The notes: generated from the letters alone by a model not told the origin. 64,000 nt of DNA from Sinomonas terrae (GCF_022539255.1 NZ_JAKZBV010000001.1:1240001-1304000); one strand, 5' to 3'; positions 51,434 to 59,700 are shown, numbered from the stretch's first letter. Numbers and translations are program-made.

Positions 51434-52414
51434 TCAGGCAGCGTGGTACCGTCGGGCCCGTTCGAATGCCCGCTGAAGCATCGCCTGAATGCGCTGAGGG
51501 TGGGCCAGATCGCTCCAGGTAATCCGAACGATTACCCACCCGTCGTCCACGAGTGCATTCTCCCGCGCTCGCTCGCGCCGGAGAATTTCGGAAGTGGGGG
51601 CAGCGGTGTCCGCATATTTCACGAGGCCGTCGAATTCGAGGGCGACTCGCACGTCCGGCCACGCGAAATCGAGGCGATACGTATGTCCGCCAACCGCCAC
51701 CTCGAACTGCCGGACGGGAGCAGGCAACGGGAGCGATCGCAGAACAAGAAGTGTTCTCGTTTCCCCGGGCGATTCTGAGAGCCGGCTGGCCAAAGCAACG
51801 ACTGCTCGTGCCGCCTCAATGCCTCGCCGATGTCGGGCCCTCAACACCGCGTCTAGGAGGGCGCCGCCATCGACCAGGCCCTGAGCGAGCGCCGACTCGC
51901 ACACGATCATCGCTGGCTCTCGCGGAAGGATCCGAAGGCAATCGATGACGGTTTCAGATGCGGAGGTGCACGGGAGCCCATCGACCGGACTTGCCGGGAC
52001 GTCTGGGCGATACGACTTAGCGACATCCGACGCGTGGTCCTTAGAGGAGGATTTGAAGGGCTGCACAACGTGGATTCGACGTTCCGCGGTCCACAGACTT
52101 ATTCCGAGGAGCGCGGCCGCGCTCACTGCGGAGTAGGAGAAGTTCAGATCCGCACCCGTGGAAGCACGCTGCCAAGCATGAGCCCGAATGTGCCGCAGCC
52201 GATCAAAGTGCTCGCGTTGGGCACTGGCGCGGTCGGCGTCTTCCGAAGACGTCAGCCCGTAGCAGCCGCGTCGGAGCCGAACTATGACGCCTTCCGCGAC
52301 CAGGTCTGGGACAGATCGGTCATCGAATCCTAAGACGGCCAGTTCTTGGGGTGTGCAGAGTCCTTCGGCGAAACGAGGTCGGGGGCCGAGGTGGGAGAGA
52401 TCGAGAGGTTTCAT
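51434..52414 (-). CDS. DUF559 nuclease-like protein with AbiEi-like N-terminal winged helix
   Basis: A 326-aa two-domain protein. The N-terminal part (LCTPQELAVLGFDDRSVPDL, then VAEGVIVRLRRGCYG) resembles the winged-helix domain of AbiEi-type regulators. The C-terminal DUF559 domain has a PD-(D/E)XK nuclease signature: SPGETR, then YRLDFAW, then VALEFDG, and RRERARENALVDDGWVIVRI as in Vsr-like proteins. Nuclease activity is inference; DUF559 proteins are poorly characterised. Start 52414 (MKPLDLSHLG) is chosen; no strong ribosome site. 19-bp arrays in opposite orientation flank it, suggesting separate acquisition. Confidence 0.8.
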   Translation of the reverse strand: MKPLDLSHLGPRPRFAEGLCTPQELAVLGFDDRSVPDLVAEGVIVRLRRGCYGLTSSEDADRASAQREHFDRLRHIRAHAWQRASTGADLNFSYSAVSAAALLGISLWTAERRIHVVQPFKSSSKDHASDVAKSYRPDVPASPVDGLPCTSASETVIDCLRILPREPAMIVCESALAQGLVDGGALLDAVLRARHRRGIEAARAVVALASRLSESPGETRTLLVLRSLPLPAPVRQFEVAVGGHTYRLDFAWPDVRVALEFDGLVKYADTAAPTSEILRRERARENALVDDGWVIVRITWSDLAHPQRIQAMLQRAFERARRYHAA

Positions 52415-52510
52415 AAGGCCACTCTCGTATCTCGGACCCCGGCGAGTCCTGCGGTTGGCGGCGTATGTGGAGAACATCGGCGAAAACTCTGCAGGCAGTT
52501 CCAGAAGGGG

Positions 52511-52638
52511 AACCGGCGGAGGCTGATTGGGGTAGGGGGTTGGCCGGAAAGGCGGGGGTGCCGACCGGCGTATCGGAGTGCAACCGGCGTAAGAGAGGGG
52601 AAGCGGCGGATAAGAGGGGAACCGGCGGACAGGCACCG
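52511..52638. repeat. Right 19-bp repeat array flanking the DUF559 gene, inverted
   Basis: Units at 52563, 52582, 52601 and 52620 (GACCGGCGTA, AACCGGCGTA, AAGCGGCGGA, AACCGGCGGA) are spaced exactly 19 bp; another AACCGGCGGA is at 52511. The complement, TCCGCCGGTT, is the core of the left array. Confidence 0.85.
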
Positions 52639-52647
52639 AGAGGGGAA

Positions 52648-54213
52648 TCAGGCCTGCACCCGCTCGAACAGGACCAGCCTCTTCTGGATGTCCGCCGTCA
52701 CGAGGCGAACGCGGATCGTCGTCCCGGACTCCATATCGCCCTCGCAGCGTGCCGTGACCGCGGGATCCGCGAGCTGGACCGTTCCGAACGGCTTCGCTGG
52801 GCCCGAGGGTCGCATGCCGTTCTGTGAACTCGCGATGCGATCCAGCGGCTGGTCCGGGCGCCCGTTGCCATTTGCCGTCGACGTGCCGTTCACGGGCGAA
52901 GGCTTCGAGCCGGAGACCACGACGGCGTCGAACTCCTGCCCGACGCGTTGCACCAGGAGCGCGGCCTCGACGAGGTCGAGTGACGCCCGCTCGACCTGTG
53001 CCGCGCGAAGGTCGGACGCCGCCATGAGGCCGGGCAGCGCGGGGAGGGCGTCGCGCACCCAAGCGGGGATCTCGCCGTCGTTCGCCAGCGCCTCACAGAG
53101 CACCAGAACGAAGCGGTCGACGAGTCGGCGCAGGGGAGCGGTCGTGTGAGCATACGGCGCAGCAATGGCCGTCTGGACGTGATGCTCCGGGATGCTGCCG
53201 TCGAAAGGGGTGTAGGCCGCGCCGCGGAAGAGGGCCGCGGCGGCATGGAGGATCGCGAGCTGGCACGGGTCGGAGGCGTCCAGCGTCCTCAGGTATTCGC
53301 CGTACGGGACGCTCGGGTCCCATTCGCGGCCGAGAGCCTGGGTCTGCCTGCGGAAGTGGCGCAGCGACTTCTCGTCGGGAGGCGGCATCGTCCTGAGAAT
53401 GCCGATTCCGCCGTCCATCATGAGCTTGGCCGCCGCCATCCCCGTCATGAGCGAGATCTGCGCGTTCCAGTCCTCGACCGGGCGCGCGGAGAGAGCCTCG
53501 ATCCGGTAGCCGCCGTCGTCCGTCGGAACAATGTCCTGCTCGGGCAGGTTCAGGCTCGCACCGCCTCGTCGACGCTCGAGCTCGACCCGCTTGAGGCCCA
53601 CCTCCTTGAGGAGCATCAGCGAATCAGCAGCGCTGCCCGCGTCGATCTGTTCCTGCACCTCGGCGTAGGCGAGCCTCGCGCGGCTCCGGACCCGGGCGCG
53701 CTGAAGGCCGACGTCGGTCATCTCGCCCTGCGCGTTGAGGCGGAAGTCCCACACGAACGCACCGCGCACCGAGTCGGCGAGAAGGCTCCCGGCGTCGTCG
53801 GTGATGTCCTGCGGGTGGAGGGGAACCTTCTCGTCCGGGGCGTAGATGGTCTGGCCGCGCCGGCGCGTCTCGGCGTCGAGCTCGCCGTCGGGACGTACGA
53901 ACGCGGGCACGTCGGCGATGGCGTAGCGCACCCGATATCCCGAACCGTCACGCTCGATATGAAGGGCCTGATCCAGATCTGTCGAGCCCGGGGGGTCGAT
54001 CGTGACGAACTCGACGTGGGTCTGATCGGGAGAGGGGAGCTCGAGCGACGCTATCGCGGCCTCCGCGTCCGCTAAGGCAGCTGCCGGATAGTTCGACGCG
54101 AGCTGGAACTCCTCCCGCAGCGCGGCAAAGGCAGCCTCGAGTGCCGCAGCCCCTGGCACGCCGCCGGGCGTTGTGGCTCGCCGCGCCTTCGGGCTGATGT
54201 TTTGATAGCCCAC
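52648..54213 (-). CDS. RNB-domain exoribonuclease (RNase II/R family)
   Basis: A 521-aa 3'-5' exoribonuclease of the actinobacterial RNB type, which lacks the cold-shock and S1 domains of full-length RNase R except for a short C-terminal beta region. The catalytic aspartates lie in IDPPGSTDLDQALHI (about residues 72-86), followed by YAIADVPAFV and, late, AAPYAHTTAPLRRLVDRFV. GTG start 54213 has no Shine-Dalgarno but TAGGCT 7 nt upstream. pheA follows it divergently in position but on the same strand, 48 nt upstream. Confidence 0.88.
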   Translation of the reverse strand: MGYQNISPKARRATTPGGVPGAAALEAAFAALREEFQLASNYPAAALADAEAAIASLELPSPDQTHVEFVTIDPPGSTDLDQALHIERDGSGYRVRYAIADVPAFVRPDGELDAETRRRGQTIYAPDEKVPLHPQDITDDAGSLLADSVRGAFVWDFRLNAQGEMTDVGLQRARVRSRARLAYAEVQEQIDAGSAADSLMLLKEVGLKRVELERRRGGASLNLPEQDIVPTDDGGYRIEALSARPVEDWNAQISLMTGMAAAKLMMDGGIGILRTMPPPDEKSLRHFRRQTQALGREWDPSVPYGEYLRTLDASDPCQLAILHAAAALFRGAAYTPFDGSIPEHHVQTAIAAPYAHTTAPLRRLVDRFVLVLCEALANDGEIPAWVRDALPALPGLMAASDLRAAQVERASLDLVEAALLVQRVGQEFDAVVVSGSKPSPVNGTSTANGNGRPDQPLDRIASSQNGMRPSGPAKPFGTVQLADPAVTARCEGDMESGTTIRVRLVTADIQKRLVLFERVQA

Positions 54214-54220
54214 GAGCGCC

Positions 54221-54226
54221 AGCCTA
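54221..54226 (-). promoter_or_regulatory. Candidate -10 of a leaderless RNB-gene transcript
   Basis: TAGGCT on the minus strand ends 7 nt before GTG 54213; the identical hexamer precedes moeZ at the same kind of distance. Confidence 0.5.
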
Positions 54227-54261
54227 GACCCCCACACCGCGAGCGGACAGAACGCTCTGGG

Positions 54262-55104
54262 TCAGGCCGTCTGGCCGAACCGCCGCGGATGCGCGGGGAA
54301 GACCCCGAGAAGGCGGAGTTCGGTCGAGAAGAACGCGAGTTCTTCGAGGGCACGCGCGAGCGGGGGCTCGTCAGGGTGGCCCTCGACGTCCACCATGAAC
54401 ATCGTGGCGGCGAACTTCCCGTTCACCATGTAGCTCTCGAGCCGCGTCATGTTGACGCCGTTCGTCGCGAACCCGCCCAGTGCCTTGTACAGCGCAGCCG
54501 GGATGTTCTTGACCCGGAAGACGAAGCTCGTGACAAAGGGCCCGTCGCCGGCCTGCGGAAACTCGCGCGGGGGAGCGAGGACCACGAAGCGGGTCGTGTT
54601 GTGCTTGTGGTCTTCAATGTCGGACGCGAGGACCTCGAGGCCGTAACGCTGGGCCGCGAGGGGAGGAGCGATCGAGAGTTTGGTCGGGTCGCCCCATTCG
54701 GCCACTTCGCGGGCCGAACCGGCGGTGTCCCCCGCGACGACGGGAGCCAGGCCGTGCGACCGGATGAACCCGCGGCACTGTGCCAGGGCGTGGACGTGGC
54801 TGTGCACCTCCCGCGCCCCTTCGATCGTCGCGCCGGCGACGCCCATGAGGCTGAACCGGATGCGGAGGAAGTGCTCGCCGACGATCTGCAACGCCGTCGT
54901 GGGAAGCAGCAGATGGATGTCCGCGACGCGCCCGGCGACGGTGTTGTCGATCGGGATCATCGCGAACTGCGCCTCGCCGCCGTCGACCGCCGCGAAGGCA
55001 TCCTCGAACGTCGCGCACGGAAGGGCGTCAGCGTCCGGGAAGGCTTCCAGCGCCGCCATGTGCGAGTTCGCGCCGGGCTCTCCCTGGTAGGCGACGACGG
55101 TCAC
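54262..55104 (-). CDS. pheA: Prephenate dehydratase
   Basis: Converts prephenate to phenylpyruvate in phenylalanine synthesis. The 280-aa monofunctional enzyme has the N-terminal YQGEPGANSH, the catalytic HNTTRFVVLA motif, and a C-terminal ACT regulatory domain (LYKALGGFATNGVNMTRLES, with the usual ESRP replaced by ESYM) that binds phenylalanine. GTG start 55104 overlaps the stop of thiE by GTGA. The pairing with thiE is probably just compact packing. Confidence 0.92.
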   Translation of the reverse strand: MTVVAYQGEPGANSHMAALEAFPDADALPCATFEDAFAAVDGGEAQFAMIPIDNTVAGRVADIHLLLPTTALQIVGEHFLRIRFSLMGVAGATIEGAREVHSHVHALAQCRGFIRSHGLAPVVAGDTAGSAREVAEWGDPTKLSIAPPLAAQRYGLEVLASDIEDHKHNTTRFVVLAPPREFPQAGDGPFVTSFVFRVKNIPAALYKALGGFATNGVNMTRLESYMVNGKFAATMFMVDVEGHPDEPPLARALEELAFFSTELRLLGVFPAHPRRFGQTA

Positions 55105-55802
55105 GCTGTTGCCGCGCTGGTTTCGAGGGCCGGCAGCTGGGCCTTGAGGCGGGCGGCGGCGTCCGCGGGATCGTGGGCATCGGTGATGGCGCGGACGACG
55201 ACGACGCGGCTCGCCCCAGCATCGACCACCTCGCGGACGTTGCCGTGGTCGATCCCGCCGATCGCGAACCACGGCAGCGTCGGCCGCCCCGCGGCCAGCG
55301 CCTCCGCGGTCCGCTGCGCCACGTACTCGACGAGCGCGAGTCCGACGGGCTTGCGGCCTGGCTTGGTGGGGGTGGCCCACAGGGGTCCCGTGCAGAAGTA
55401 GGCCAGGGCGCCGTCGTCGGCCGTACCACCGCGCCCTGTGGCGGCAAGCGCCGCATCAACCTGCTCGGGTGCATGTGTCGAAAGCCCGACGGCGACGCCG
55501 TCCCCGACGACGCGACGCGCCGCGGCGAGGGGAAGGTCGCGCTGGCCCACATGGAACACCGGGGCGCCCGAAAGGAGAGCGATGTCCGCACGGTCATTGA
55601 CGGCCCACAGCTTGCCATGACGCTCGGCAGCGGCCCGGAGGATCTCGAGCAGCTCGAGCTCCTCGGCTGCCTCGATCTGCTTGTCCCGAAGCTGGATGAT
55701 GTCGACGCCGCCCGAGAACGCCGCATCGATGAAGGACGCGAAGTCCCCACGGTCCTTCCTGGCGTCGGTGCACACGTAAAGCTGGGCGTCGGTCAGAAGC
55801 AT
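55101..55802 (-). CDS. thiE: Thiamine-phosphate synthase
   Basis: Couples HMP-pyrophosphate and thiazole phosphate to thiamine monophosphate. The 233-aa TIM-barrel has IIQLRDK (pyrophosphate binding), AVNDRADIAL, and the glycine-rich WFAIGGIDHGN. ATG 55802 is preceded by TAGTCT 6 nt upstream and no Shine-Dalgarno, so the mRNA is probably leaderless. Divergent from the riboswitch-controlled thiOSG operon, sharing the same pathway but not the riboswitch. Confidence 0.93.
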   Translation of the reverse strand: MLLTDAQLYVCTDARKDRGDFASFIDAAFSGGVDIIQLRDKQIEAAEELELLEILRAAAERHGKLWAVNDRADIALLSGAPVFHVGQRDLPLAAARRVVGDGVAVGLSTHAPEQVDAALAATGRGGTADDGALAYFCTGPLWATPTKPGRKPVGLALVEYVAQRTAEALAAGRPTLPWFAIGGIDHGNVREVVDAGASRVVVVRAITDAHDPADAAARLKAQLPALETSAATA

Positions 55803-55807
55803 GGAAC

Positions 55808-55814
55808 TAGACTA
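55808..55814. promoter_or_regulatory. Overlapping divergent -10 elements of thiE and thiOSG
   Basis: The near-symmetric CTAGACTAG gives TAGACT (55808-55813) on the plus strand and TAGTCT (55814-55809) on the minus strand, each 6-10 nt before the expected transcript start (thiE ATG at 55802; riboswitch near 55823). Confidence 0.5.
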
Positions 55815-55822
55815 GACCTCAC

Positions 55823-55937
55823 GACTGCGGGAGCCCGCGTGTGACGACCTGCCGAGGGCAGGCAGCGCCAGCCGGGCTGAGAGGGCTTGTGCCGACCGTA
55901 AGAACCTGATCCGGCTTGTACCGGCGTAGGGAAGGAC
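55823..55937 (+). ncRNA. TPP riboswitch (THI element)
   Basis: The leader of thiO carries the conserved THI-box blocks: GGGAGCCC near 55830, CTGAGAGGG at 55877-55885, GAACCTGATCCGG near 55902-55914 and the closing GCGTAGGGAAG at 55924-55934. TPP binding would repress thiOSG, probably by hiding the ribosome site that follows immediately. Confidence 0.93.
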
Positions 55938-55946
55938 GAGGATTTC

Positions 55947-57164
55947 GTGGAGGAGTACCGGGGCGACGCCCAGCTGGCCGACGTCGCCGTCATCGGCGGG
56001 GGAGTCGTGGGCCTCGGGATCGCCTGGGAGGCGGCGCGCTCGGGGCGGCACGTCGTCGTCGTCGATCCAGCCCCAGGCTCGGGGGCAAGCTTCGCTGCAG
56101 CGGGAATGCTCGCCGCCGTGAGCGAGTACCACTACCAGGAGGAAGAGCTCCTCGGCCTCATGATTGCGTCCGCCGAGTACTGGCCGGAGTTCGCAAGCCC
56201 CCTCGCCGTCGAAGCTGGATATCTCCGTACCCCCACGCTGTGCATCGCGGCGGACGCTGCGGACCGGCAGGCGCTCGCTGACCTCCGCAGAGTACAGGAG
56301 CACTACGGCCTCGACGTCCGTTCGCTTTCCGTGCGTGAGGCGCGCCAGCTCGAACCGCTCCTGGCCCCCGGGATCTCCGGTGCCTTCGAAATCGCCGCCG
56401 ACCATCAAGTGGATCCGCGCCGGCTCCTGTCCGCCCTCCTTTCCCGCCTCGGCGAGGAAAGGGTCGTTCGCGAGCGGGCACGGGGCCTCCTCTGGGAGGG
56501 CGGTCGGGTCGTGGGCGTGCGCTTGGCCACCGGCCGGGAGCTGCGTGCCGCGGAGACAGTCGTGGCGAACGGCCTCGAAGCCCGGTCCCTCGACGGCGTG
56601 CCGGTCCCGCTTCCGCTGCGGCCGGTCCACGGCGACATCCTCCGACTCCGCGTCCCCCCGCACCTCCGCCCCCTCCTGACCGCCACGGTGCGAGGACTCG
56701 TGCGGGGCAAACCCGTCTATCTCGTCCCCCGCGAGGACGGGACGGTCGTGATCGGTGCAACGCAACGCGAGGACGGCTCCGAGGGCGTCTCCGCGGGTGG
56801 GGTGTACGAACTCCTCCGGGATGCGCAGTCGCTTGTGCCGGCGGTCGCGGAGCTCGAGCTCTACGAGATGACGGCCCGCGCGAGGCCTGGCACGCCGGAC
56901 AATGCGCCGCTGCTGGGCCGCGTCGCGGCGCGATGGGTCCGGTCGCCCTCCGAGGGCACAGCGATGGACGACGGCGGGGACATCCCCGGCCTCATCGTCG
57001 CCACTGGCTTCTTCCGCCACGGAGTACTGCTGACCCCAGCTGCCGCGCGGGTCTGCCGGGAGATCCTCGACGGCGCGACCGAGGAACGCTGGAACGCGTT
57101 CCGCCCCGACAGGTTCATGGACCAGGCCCAACGGGATTCTGCAGCCTCAGGAAGGACCGCATGA
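55947..57164 (+). CDS. thiO: Glycine oxidase ThiO
   Basis: FAD-dependent oxidase converting glycine to dehydroglycine for the thiazole ring of thiamine. The 405-aa protein opens with the dinucleotide-binding motif VAVIGGGVVGLGIAWEAARS, and has GKPVYLVPREDGTVVIGATQ and the C-terminal GLIVATGFFRHGVLLTPAAA seen in the family. GTG start 55947 has GAGG 5 nt upstream, ten nt after the riboswitch. Its stop overlaps the thiS ATG. Confidence 0.93.
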   Translation: MEEYRGDAQLADVAVIGGGVVGLGIAWEAARSGRHVVVVDPAPGSGASFAAAGMLAAVSEYHYQEEELLGLMIASAEYWPEFASPLAVEAGYLRTPTLCIAADAADRQALADLRRVQEHYGLDVRSLSVREARQLEPLLAPGISGAFEIAADHQVDPRRLLSALLSRLGEERVVRERARGLLWEGGRVVGVRLATGRELRAAETVVANGLEARSLDGVPVPLPLRPVHGDILRLRVPPHLRPLLTATVRGLVRGKPVYLVPREDGTVVIGATQREDGSEGVSAGGVYELLRDAQSLVPAVAELELYEMTARARPGTPDNAPLLGRVAARWVRSPSEGTAMDDGGDIPGLIVATGFFRHGVLLTPAAARVCREILDGATEERWNAFRPDRFMDQAQRDSAASGRTA

Positions 57165-57415
57165 ACGCTTCACCTACGCTTGCGCTCACCGTCAACGGCG
57201 AGCGTCGTGATCTGACCGAGGGATCGAGCATCCTCGACCTCGTCGCAGCGACCACCGGCCGCTCGCTCGGCCCCGACGGTCGCCCGTCCGACGGCGCTCG
57301 GCTGGGGGTCGCCGTCGCCCTCAATTCGGAGGTCGTGCCCCGCGCTCGCTGGGCCGCCACCCCGCTCGCGGCGGGAGACGCCGTCGAGCTCGTCACAGCC
57401 ATGCAAGGAGGCTGA
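57161..57415 (+). CDS. thiS: Sulfur carrier protein ThiS
   Basis: An 84-aa ubiquitin-like carrier delivering sulfur for the thiazole ring. It ends in the required Gly-Gly (TAMQGG), which is adenylated and then thiocarboxylated. It is longer than many ThiS proteins because of about 15 extra residues around GRSLGPDGRPSDGARLG. ATGA overlap with thiO; thiG begins 1 nt after its stop. No thiF lies in this operon; the MoeZ-type enzyme at 59.7 kb is a candidate activator. Confidence 0.92.
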   Translation: MNASPTLALTVNGERRDLTEGSSILDLVAATTGRSLGPDGRPSDGARLGVAVALNSEVVPRARWAATPLAAGDAVELVTAMQGG

Positions 57416-57416
57416 C

Positions 57417-58238
57417 ATGGGAATGTCCATCACCACCGCAGAAGGCACGAGGGAACCGCTCCTCGCCGACGATCCGTTCGTGGTCGACGGCGTGGCCCTC
57501 GGGTCGCGGCTCATCATGGGGACGGGCGGGGCACCGAGCCTCGACGGCCTCGGCGACGCACTCGAGGCCTCTGGAACAGAGCTCACGACTGTCGCCATGC
57601 GTCGCTTCTCGCCGGCCGAGCAGGGCTCGCTGTTCCAGCTCCTGGTCGAGAAGGGTATTCGGGTCCTCCCGAATACCGCCGGCTGCTTCACGGCACGCGA
57701 CGCCGTCCTCACCGCCGAGTTAGCCCGCGAGGCTCTCGAGACGGATTGGGTCAAGCTCGAGGTCATCGCCGACGAGACGACGCTCCTCCCGGACCCCATC
57801 GAGCTGGCCGATGCGACCGAGCAGCTTGTGGGGCGCGGATTCAAGGTCTTCGCGTACACGAACGACGATCCCGCCTTGGCCCGCCGCCTCGAGCAGCTGG
57901 GGGCGGTTGCCGTCATGCCGCTGGGGGCGCCGATCGGCACGGGGCTTGGCATCCTCAATCCGCACAACATCGAGCTCATCGTTGCGCGGGCCGAGGTACC
58001 GGTCGTGCTCGACGCAGGCATCGGGACCGCCTCCGATGCCGCGCTCGCAATCGAGCTCGGGTGCGACGCCGTCCTCCTCGCGACCGCGGTGACCCGAGCC
58101 CAGGACCCGGTCCGGATGGCGACGGCGTTCCGGCACGCTGTCGCGGCTGGTCGCCTCGCGGCTCAGGCCGGGAGGATCCCTCGGCGTGAGCACGCGCTCG
58201 CGTCGAGCACGATGGAGGGCCGCGCGCAGTTCCTCTGA
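57417..58238 (+). CDS. thiG: Thiazole synthase
   Basis: Forms the thiazole phosphate from deoxyxylulose phosphate, dehydroglycine and ThiS thiocarboxylate. The 273-aa TIM-barrel has the Schiff-base lysine in TDWVKLEVI and the phosphate-binding GIGTASDAALAIELGCDAVL. Start 57417 follows the AAGGAGG within the end of thiS. Last gene of the riboswitch-controlled operon; a tandem array and strong terminator follow. Confidence 0.94.
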   Translation: MGMSITTAEGTREPLLADDPFVVDGVALGSRLIMGTGGAPSLDGLGDALEASGTELTTVAMRRFSPAEQGSLFQLLVEKGIRVLPNTAGCFTARDAVLTAELAREALETDWVKLEVIADETTLLPDPIELADATEQLVGRGFKVFAYTNDDPALARRLEQLGAVAVMPLGAPIGTGLGILNPHNIELIVARAEVPVVLDAGIGTASDAALAIELGCDAVLLATAVTRAQDPVRMATAFRHAVAAGRLAAQAGRIPRREHALASSTMEGRAQFL

Positions 58239-58241
58239 GCG

Positions 58242-58298
58242 CTGAACCGAATGCGCCGCTCCGAACCGAGCGCGCCGTTCCGAACCGAATGCGCCGTC
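58242..58298. repeat. Tandem array, 19-bp period, three copies
   Basis: Units at 58242, 58261 and 58280 (CCGAACCGAATGCGCCGTY). The last unit runs into the left arm of the thiG terminator. Confidence 0.85.
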
Positions 58299-58337
58299 AC
58301 GTCCGCAGGGTCTGAACCCTGCGGACGTGACGGCGCA
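58290..58337. terminator. Terminator after thiG
   Basis: Perfect 21-bp inverted repeat (58290-58310 with 58317-58337) with a 6-nt loop, one of the strongest hairpins in the window. Bidirectional for thiG and the convergent small membrane gene. Confidence 0.88.
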
Positions 58338-58360
58338 ACGGAGTATGAGGCTCGGTTTGC

Positions 58361-58672
58361 TCAGCCCTTGAGAACGTGGGTGAGGTCAGCGACGTCGCGC
58401 TTCTCACGTCGACGCTCCACTAGCTTCGTCACCGCGAACGAAGCCACGATGCCCAGCGCCATGGGGACGACCCACGGCATCCACAGGAGCCCCGTGAGGT
58501 AGCCCGTCCCGGCTGCGACCAGAACGATCCAGGAAAGACACGCGACGACCACTCCGAGCGCCACGGGCAGCATGATGCCGTACTTGCCGTGCCGCCGGTC
58601 TGCCGCCCAGAGCGCAAAGCCGATTCCGCCCGTCACGATGACGTCGATGACGAGGGACCAGACAGTCTCCAC
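58361..58672 (-). CDS. Small three-helix membrane protein
   Basis: A 103-aa protein with three predicted transmembrane helices (about residues 8-24, 33-53 and 63-82) and a basic C-terminal tail ERRREKRDVADLTHVLKG. No recognised family. GTG start 58672 lies 3 nt after the stop of the DUF3107 gene, so it is cotranscribed with it. Confidence 0.75.
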   Translation of the reverse strand: METVWSLVIDVIVTGGIGFALWAADRRHGKYGIMLPVALGVVVACLSWIVLVAAGTGYLTGLLWMPWVVPMALGIVASFAVTKLVERRREKRDVADLTHVLKG

Positions 58673-58675
58673 TGG

Positions 58676-58900
58676 TCAGAGGGCGGCGAAGCCCACGCGG
58701 CGCTGCTCCTGGGCCCCGAGCTCGACGTAGCCGATGACCTTCGCAGGAACGATGATCTGGCGTCCCTTCTCGTCCTGGAGCCGAAGCTCCGTCTGCCCCG
58801 AGATCGCCTCGGCCACGAGCTTCGCCACCGCATCAGCGTCCTGGGTGGACTCGAGCACGATCTCGCGTCCGACGTTCTGGATGCCGATCTTGATTTCCAC
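58676..58900 (-). CDS. DUF3107 small protein
   Basis: A 74-aa protein (EIKIGIQNVGREIVLESTQD at the N-terminus; VIGYVELGAQEQRRVGFA at the C-terminus) matching the actinobacterial DUF3107 family, a small alpha/beta ATP-binding-like protein of unknown role. The start is GTG 58900 with GGGAG 5 nt upstream, rejecting an in-frame ATG at 58936. Located between the TetR gene and a small membrane protein, as in related genomes. Confidence 0.9.
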   Translation of the reverse strand: MEIKIGIQNVGREIVLESTQDADAVAKLVAEAISGQTELRLQDEKGRQIIVPAKVIGYVELGAQEQRRVGFAAL

Positions 58901-58985
58901 GTGGTCTCCCTTTTGCTCGGTCAAATTGCTCGTCAAAACATGAATTCACCGGAGGGCCCAAGCCCGCCGGTCTTCTATACGTACC

Positions 58986-59609
58986 TTAGGCCTCTTTGGG
59001 GAATCGAGAGATTCCGCGCCAAGCCAAACGCGAAACGAGATCGCTCGCGACGTCGAGGTCCAGATCCCGCGAGGTCTCGAGCCAGTAGCGGGCGCTCACC
59101 TGGGCCATGCCAGCGAGCCCCCGGCCTAACAGCTGCGCCTCGACCAGTGGCAGCTTGGTGTCGGCCGCGATGACGCGCGCGATGGCATCGGCAAAGCCGC
59201 GATTGAAGGTTTCGAGCCGCGATGCGACGTCGGGGTCGTTGACGAGGTCAGATTCAAAGACGAGGCGATGAGCCTTGTCGTCCTTCGCGATGAACTCGTA
59301 ATAGGTGCGCATGACGGCGCGCACACGCTCGCGATTGTCGTTCGTCGAGGCGAGCGCGGACCTCATAAGCTCGGTCAGTGCCGCAAGGTGGCTGTCCAGA
59401 AGGGCGAGGTACAGATCACGCTTCGAGGGGAAATGCTGGTACAGGACAGGCTTCGAGACCTGGGCGGTCTCTGCGATGTCATCCATCGCCGCTCCGTGGT
59501 AGCCATTCGCCGCGAAGACTTCGAGGGCTGCGTTGAGGAGCTGCGCCCTCCGCTCGTCCCTCGGGAGGCGCGGTGACCGCATCGACGCTGCGCGAGGCTC
59601 GGTGCTCAC
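58986..59609 (-). CDS. TetR/AcrR-family transcriptional regulator
   Basis: A 207-aa regulator. The HTH spans about residues 20-66 (DERRAQLLNAALEVFAANGY, then GAAMDDIAETAQVSKPVLYQHFPSKRDL). The C-terminal domain (YYEFIAKDDKAHRLVFESDL) resembles the widespread actinobacterial TetR that adjoins DUF3107 and moeZ. GTG start 59609. Divergent from moeZ, 97 bp between starts. Confidence 0.9.
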   Translation of the reverse strand: MSTEPRAASMRSPRLPRDERRAQLLNAALEVFAANGYHGAAMDDIAETAQVSKPVLYQHFPSKRDLYLALLDSHLAALTELMRSALASTNDNRERVRAVMRTYYEFIAKDDKAHRLVFESDLVNDPDVASRLETFNRGFADAIARVIAADTKLPLVEAQLLGRGLAGMAQVSARYWLETSRDLDLDVASDLVSRLAWRGISRFPKEA

Positions 59610-59694
59610 AGCCCCACCTTTCTCTCACGCACAAACTATGCATTTACTCTACCCGCGGGTCGCCTCGCCGACGCATCCGCCACACGTTCGGGCA

Positions 59695-59700
59695 TAGGCT
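59695..59700 (+). promoter_or_regulatory. Candidate -10 of a leaderless moeZ transcript
   Basis: TAGGCT ends 6 nt before the ATG at 59707; no Shine-Dalgarno is present. Confidence 0.5.

Noticed and set aside
51434..53062. 542-residue form of the DUF559 protein
   Set aside because: The extra N-terminus would translate the 19-bp array and overlap the RNB gene's reading frame; the conserved region begins at 52414.
48211..54213. A defence island (methyltransferase, helicase, nuclease, ribonuclease)
   Set aside because: The DEAD-box helicase and RNB ribonuclease look like ordinary housekeeping genes; only the methyltransferase and DUF559 gene are accessory in flavour, and they are not adjacent. 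Kept as separate, weaker findings.
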